Assembly (NCBI GenBank): GCA_945900705.1 | Contig: CAMDKJ010000095.1 | Location: 1 to 6,632 of the forward strand | DNA: 6,632 nt | DNA from: Bifidobacterium breve | GTDB taxonomy: Bacteria; Actinomycetota; Actinomycetes; S36-B12 | Reading direction: 5' to 3' | Part shown: piece after piece, positions 5,678-6,632 of the stretch | Layout: every line of letters begins with the position of its first letter | Numbering within the stretch: the stretch's first letter is position 1 | Program-made: the position numbers and the translations under genes | The notes under the pieces: model-generated | What the model was told of the DNA's origin: nothing | The model's database searches: none | Seen by the model: only the letters and a program-made list of their open reading frames with translations

Positions 5678-6632
5678 TTATCTCGGCCTCACCCAAACTT
5701 GGAGCCTCAACCATTACCCGGATCACCGGTTCGGTGCCCGATGGCCGCAGCAATACGCGACCCCTATCACCCAATGCACTCGCGGCTTGAGCCACTGCTT
5801 CGTCCACCGCAATGCAGCCTTCCAGTCGGGTGCGGTCGACGCCTTCGACGTTGATCAGCACCTGCGGGAGTTTGGTTACCGCTGTAGCAAGTTGCCCGAG
5901 TGACCTACCGGTCTGTGCCACCCGAGCAAGTAAATGCAGGGCGGTAAGAAGTCCGTCGCCGGTAGTTGCAAAGTCACTCATCACTATGTGGCCACTTTGC
6001 TCGCCACCAAGAACGAAACCGTTCGCCCGCATCTCCTCCAGCACATAGCGATCACCGACTCCGGTTTCAACCACCAAAATATTTGCCTCGCGCATAGCGA
6101 TTTTAAAACCTAGATTGGCCATGACCGTCGAAACGACGGTGTTCTTGACCAACCGACCGGCGTCGTGCATGGACATCGCGAGAATGGCCAGGATGTGATC
6201 TCCGTCGACAATCTGGCCAAGTTCGTCAATGGCCAAGCAGCGATCAGCGTCACCATCATGTGCGATACCAGCGTCAGCGCCATGCTCGAGCACTGCCGCT
6301 GCCAGGTCTTCGAGATGGGTGCTGCCGCAGCCGTCATTAATATTGATCCCATCAGGTGATGCGTGGATTGCGATCACTTCGGCCCCGGCACTTCTCAAGA
6401 CCGCGGGGGCGATGACTGATGCAGCTCCGTTGGCGCAGTCAACAACAATCTTCAACCCGGCTAGCTCATTGGGAAGGCTGTCGAGTAGCTGCTGCTCATA
6501 TGAAGCTATCGCGCCATGGTCTAAGCGCACCCGACCCACCTGATCACCGATTGGTCTATCCCACGGTTCGCTCAGTCGCGCCTCGATGGCGTTTTCGATC
6601 TCGTCGTCGAGCTTTAAGCCACCGCGATTGAA
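5628..6632 (-). CDS. glmM: Phosphoglucosamine mutase, C-terminal three quarters (5' end outside the window)
   Basis: Converts glucosamine-6-phosphate to glucosamine-1-phosphate, the step after GlmS on the way to UDP-GlcNAc. The frame is open to the window edge, giving 334 residues of a protein usually about 445-450 long. The missing 110 or so residues should include the phosphoserine active-site loop. The visible part begins FNRGGLKLDDEIE, the end of domain 1. Then come VGRVRLDHGAI, KIVVDCANGAAS, the metal-binding loop HDGDADRC (encoded near 6240-6260), GVGDRYVLEEM, the sugar-binding loop GGEQSGHIV, TTGDGLL, and the domain 4 phosphate-binding loop RPSGTEPVIRVMVE near the C-terminus. A GTG codon at 6537-6539 is internal (the Val of VGRVR), not a start, because family homology continues upstream of it. 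Its last 16 codons and stop overlap the end of the DUF389 gene on the other strand. No stem-loop with a U-run follows its stop. The assignment is secure. Confidence 0.96.
   Translation of the reverse strand, partial: FNRGGLKLDDEIENAIEARLSEPWDRPIGDQVGRVRLDHGAIASYEQQLLDSLPNELAGLKIVVDCANGAASVIAPAVLRSAGAEVIAIHASPDGININDGCGSTHLEDLAAAVLEHGADAGIAHDGDADRCLAIDELGQIVDGDHILAILAMSMHDAGRLVKNTVVSTVMANLGFKIAMREANILVVETGVGDRYVLEEMRANGFVLGGEQSGHIVMSDFATTGDGLLTALHLLARVAQTGRSLGQLATAVTKLPQVLINVEGVDRTRLEGCIAVDEAVAQAASALGDRGRVLLRPSGTEPVIRVMVEAPSLGEAEIISESIAVVVRASLAAH

Noticed and set aside
6229..6631. Plus-strand open frames opposite glmM at the right edge
   Set aside because: They are antisense to conserved glmM motifs, including the metal-binding loop, and show no recognisable protein features.

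Overview
This is an ordinary housekeeping segment from what looks like an actinobacterium. The grounds are GC content in the mid to high 50s percent by eye, the family flavour of the proteins (GlmS with CGTAAHAG and GRHVGFPV in its SIS domains, GlmM with HDGDADR, a DUF389 protein with GAMVLGPEF), and the gene order glmM ... glmS - nnr - alr - alpha/beta hydrolase. That order resembles the ribosomal-protein/glmM/glmS/alr neighbourhood of many Actinobacteria. Very short spacers, overlapping ends and moderate GC would fit a compact, possibly planktonic actinobacterial genome, but this placement is inference. I see no mobile element, CRISPR array, tRNA, rRNA or phage signature.

Layout from right to left, because most genes read on the minus strand: the 3' three quarters of glmM (5628-6632, its 5' end lying beyond the window); a plus-strand DUF389 membrane protein (4715-5677) whose 3' end overlaps the 3' end of glmM by 50 bp; complete glmS (2847-4697), divergent from the DUF389 gene with only 17 bp between the start codons; a fused NAD(P)HX epimerase/dehydratase (1314-2843) beginning 3 nt after glmS; alanine racemase alr (138 to about 1229); and the first 43 codons of a probable membrane-anchored alpha/beta hydrolase (1-129), beginning 8 nt after alr.

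Three of the genes feed cell-wall precursor synthesis. GlmS makes glucosamine-6-phosphate, GlmM converts it to glucosamine-1-phosphate (towards UDP-GlcNAc), and Alr supplies D-alanine for the peptide stem. The Nnr protein repairs damaged NAD(P)H. The DUF389 protein has no established function. glmS, nnr, alr and the hydrolase are likely one leftward operon.

The main points of interest are architectural. glmS has a TANNNT -10 element (TACTCT) exactly 7 nt before its ATG and no Shine-Dalgarno sequence, which suggests a leaderless mRNA. The DUF389 gene sits antisense between glmM and glmS with no visible terminator, so a non-contiguous operon or antisense regulation is possible. I found no evidence of a novel multi-gene system.
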